64,000 nucleotides of DNA from Gracilibacillus halotolerans (GTDB lineage: Bacteria > Bacillota > Bacilli > Bacillales > Amphibacillaceae): positions 1 to 64,000 of the forward strand of contig NZ_JACHON010000012.1 of the NCBI RefSeq assembly GCF_014206945.1, written 5' to 3'. Positions 63,850 to 64,000 of this stretch are shown in pieces; within the stretch, counting starts at the first letter, position 1; each line of letters starts with the position of its first letter. The notes beneath the pieces were generated by a model that saw only the letters and a program-made list of their open reading frames with translations, did no database searches and was not told the DNA's origin. Both the position numbers and the translations under genes were made by a program.

Positions 63850-64000
63850 TCAAAGTGGTTCTTGTATAAACTTTTCCATTAACTCGTTTGAGATGGTTTT
63901 AGCATCAAAATAATCTTTAGCAGGAGCTGTGATCATATATCCTTCTTCTCCATCCCAAGAGCCTTTCTGTATCGTTATTTTTGTGAAATCATGATTTACG
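63850..64000 (-). CDS. C-terminal end of a gene entering from the right edge (partial)
   Basis: The last 49 codons are visible, ending at a TGA at 63850-63852: VNHDFTKITIQKGSWDGEEG, then YMITAPAKDYFDAKTISNEL and a short tail. The sequence is soluble and amphipathic. The 5' part is outside the window and the product cannot be named. The 263-base gap 63587-63849 shows no gene. Confidence 0.5.
   Translation of the reverse strand, partial: VNHDFTKITIQKGSWDGEEGYMITAPAKDYFDAKTISNELMEKFIQEPL

Overview
The window is low-GC Firmicute DNA from a spore-forming, probably halotolerant Bacillaceae (Oceanobacillus/Ornithinibacillus-like). This rests on gene content rather than any marker gene: a CwlJ-type spore hydrolase, a SASP-like mini-protein, an S-box (SAM) riboswitch ahead of metNIQ, LicT antitermination, AraR-type operators, a SigB-type promoter, and two families of dispersed intergenic repeats typical of this group. 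No rRNA, tRNA or CRISPR array was seen.

Region 1 (1-10,000) is accessory. On the minus strand lie a DUF2779 RecB/DEDD nuclease, a small unknown protein, a WYL regulator, a second PD-(D/E)XK nuclease and a WG-repeat protein. On the plus strand follow a broken GIY-YIG-like gene, a repeat-rich linker that runs in a new frame into a protein carrying a Cys-CPYG motif, and a second CPYG protein with LRV/HEAT-like helices. Two separate tandem duplications carry four copies of one promoter-like element: a GTCA-T(n)-GCACAT box, 13 nt, then a -10 box. They sit in front of the small unknown gene and the WG gene. This is the most unusual part of the window and may be a small, decaying defence or mobile island.

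Region 2 (10,000-20,000) holds rlmCD, selO, a SEC-C protein, a VLRF1-type release-factor-like protein, an IS200 transposase pseudogene framed by inverted copies of a ~95-bp repeat, a large HPII-type catalase, a lipoprotein and a DinB protein.

Region 3 (20,000-36,000) is mostly sugar and metal handling. It has a beta-glucoside operon (licT, bglP, GH1 phospho-beta-glucosidase) with a clear RAT/terminator, an XRE regulator/membrane-protein pair, a Ugp-like ABC importer with a glycerophosphodiesterase, a ribulokinase-like FGGY kinase with two AraR-type operators, and cadCA with ArsR/CadC-type operators.

Region 4 (36,000-49,000) has an ECF sigma/anti-sigma pair, a 3-hydroxyacyl-CoA dehydrogenase, pirin, a second XRE/membrane pair whose membrane gene is cut by an in-frame TGA, cwlJ, and a quinone-stress cluster (FMN reductase, LLM oxidoreductase and catE, divergent from a CatR/YodB-like HxlR regulator), then a chemoreceptor.

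Region 5 (49,000-64,000) has the SAM riboswitch with metNIQ, several lipoproteins and small membrane proteins, a second large catalase with a SigB-type promoter, a HAD hydrolase, a frameshifted membrane gene and a partial gene at the right edge. Both large catalases lack the usual distal haem-pocket Asn (Leu instead) while keeping the catalytic His and proximal Tyr.
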